From assembly GCA_948472605.1 (NCBI GenBank), contig CAOKUH010000033.1:1-13654 (forward strand): a DNA stretch of 13,654 nt, given 5' to 3'. This document shows, one piece after another, positions 13,435 to 13,654 of this stretch. The translations under genes were made by a program, and so were the position numbers. How positions within the stretch are numbered: the stretch's first letter is position 1; each line of letters opens with the position of its first letter. The notes beneath the pieces are model-generated. The model was not told where the DNA came from and searched no databases. It worked only from the letters and a program-made list of their open reading frames with translations. The DNA is from an uncultured Mycoplasmatota bacterium. Lineage in GTDB: Bacteria > Bacillota_I > Bacilli_A > RF39 > UBA660.

Positions 13435-13454
13435 TTCTTATATGGTAATAAGAA
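13435..13454. promoter_or_regulatory. Dyad in the divergent intergenic region before the Cro/C1 gene
   Basis: TTCTTAT (13435-13441) and ATAAGAA (13448-13454) are perfect 7-bp inverted arms with a 6-nt gap. It is a plausible operator for the neighbouring DNA-binding protein, about 45 nt upstream of its TATAAT (13497-13502). Confidence 0.3.
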
Positions 13455-13522
13455 CATTTTAATAAATAATCCTTATTTACTTTTTATATTGAATGTTATA
13501 ATTTAAGTATTAGGAAGACATT

Positions 13523-13654
13523 ATGAAAAAAAATAATAGTATTGTAAGTTATATAGATTATGGTTATATTAAATATGATATAAAATCTATAATGAACAAG
13601 AAAAATTTAAGTAAAAATCAAATTGTAAAAAAAACGGGCCTTCATCATCAAATT
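13523..13654 (+). CDS. Cro/C1-type helix-turn-helix regulator, 5' part only
   Basis: The gene opens with ATG at 13523 (AGGAAG SD, TATAAT at 13497-13502 with only a weak -35) and remains open for 44 codons to the window end. The visible text ends YIKYDIKSIMNKKNLSKNQIVKKTGLHHQI; the segment NKKNLSKNQIVKKTGLHHQI has the spacing of the first two helices of an XRE-type HTH (a Ser/Lys turn, then the TGL start of the recognition helix). YozG-like small regulators of 65-80 residues have the same opening. Divergent from the thioredoxin-like/frr operon. The remaining domain and any partner gene are outside the window. Confidence 0.75.
   Translation, partial: MKKNNSIVSYIDYGYIKYDIKSIMNKKNLSKNQIVKKTGLHHQI

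Overview
Organism. The window is extremely AT-rich, uses the standard code (Trp is TGG, and TGA is used as a stop), has canonical AGGAGG/GGTGAT-type ribosome binding sites and sigma-A-like promoters, and encodes CCA in its tRNA genes. The gene set (smc, rnc, yidD, murC, frr, a YmfF/YmfH-like M16 pair) is that of a low-GC Firmicute of the Bacilli type. A complete murC implies a peptidoglycan wall and argues against Mycoplasma. A streamlined, host-associated, uncultured Bacilli lineage (RF39-like) is plausible, but that placement is inference.

Layout. Positions 1-3948 (minus) form an rnc - small broken ORF - smc - short ORF operon read from a promoter at 3979-4007. A divergent plus-strand operon (4041-5170) holds yidD and, with a 4-nt overlap, a TroA/ZnuA-like lipoprotein. 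It is followed by tRNA-Ser(GCT) with its own promoter and terminator. A two-helix membrane protein (minus, 5406-5699) lies divergent from murC (plus, 5866-7254), and then comes tRNA-Lys(CTT). Positions 7429-7913 have no ordinary protein gene but hold a compact pair of convergent, overlapping small RNAs with the architecture of a type I toxin-antitoxin locus, flanked by imperfect direct repeats. A minus-strand tRNA-Ile(GAT)-tRNA-Glu(TTC) operon follows. Positions 8170-11221 (minus) are an operon of an inactive M16 subunit, an active M16 zinc peptidase and an unknown 143-residue protein. Positions 11245-13350 (minus) are an operon of a cysteine-free thioredoxin-like membrane protein, a membrane-anchored DUF3298/RsiV-like protein and frr. 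A Cro/C1-type regulator starts at 13523 and runs off the window.

How the parts fit. Most of the window is housekeeping: chromosome organisation, RNA processing, membrane-protein insertion, wall-precursor ligation, ribosome recycling and tRNAs. The unusual content is the type I TA-like RNA locus, whose toxin ORF looks decayed; two small genes flanking smc that each need a -1 shift to read through; a metal-binding-protein fold with all its expected ligands replaced; and a thioredoxin-like protein without cysteines coupled to frr. I did not find a large undescribed multi-gene defence or mobile system here.
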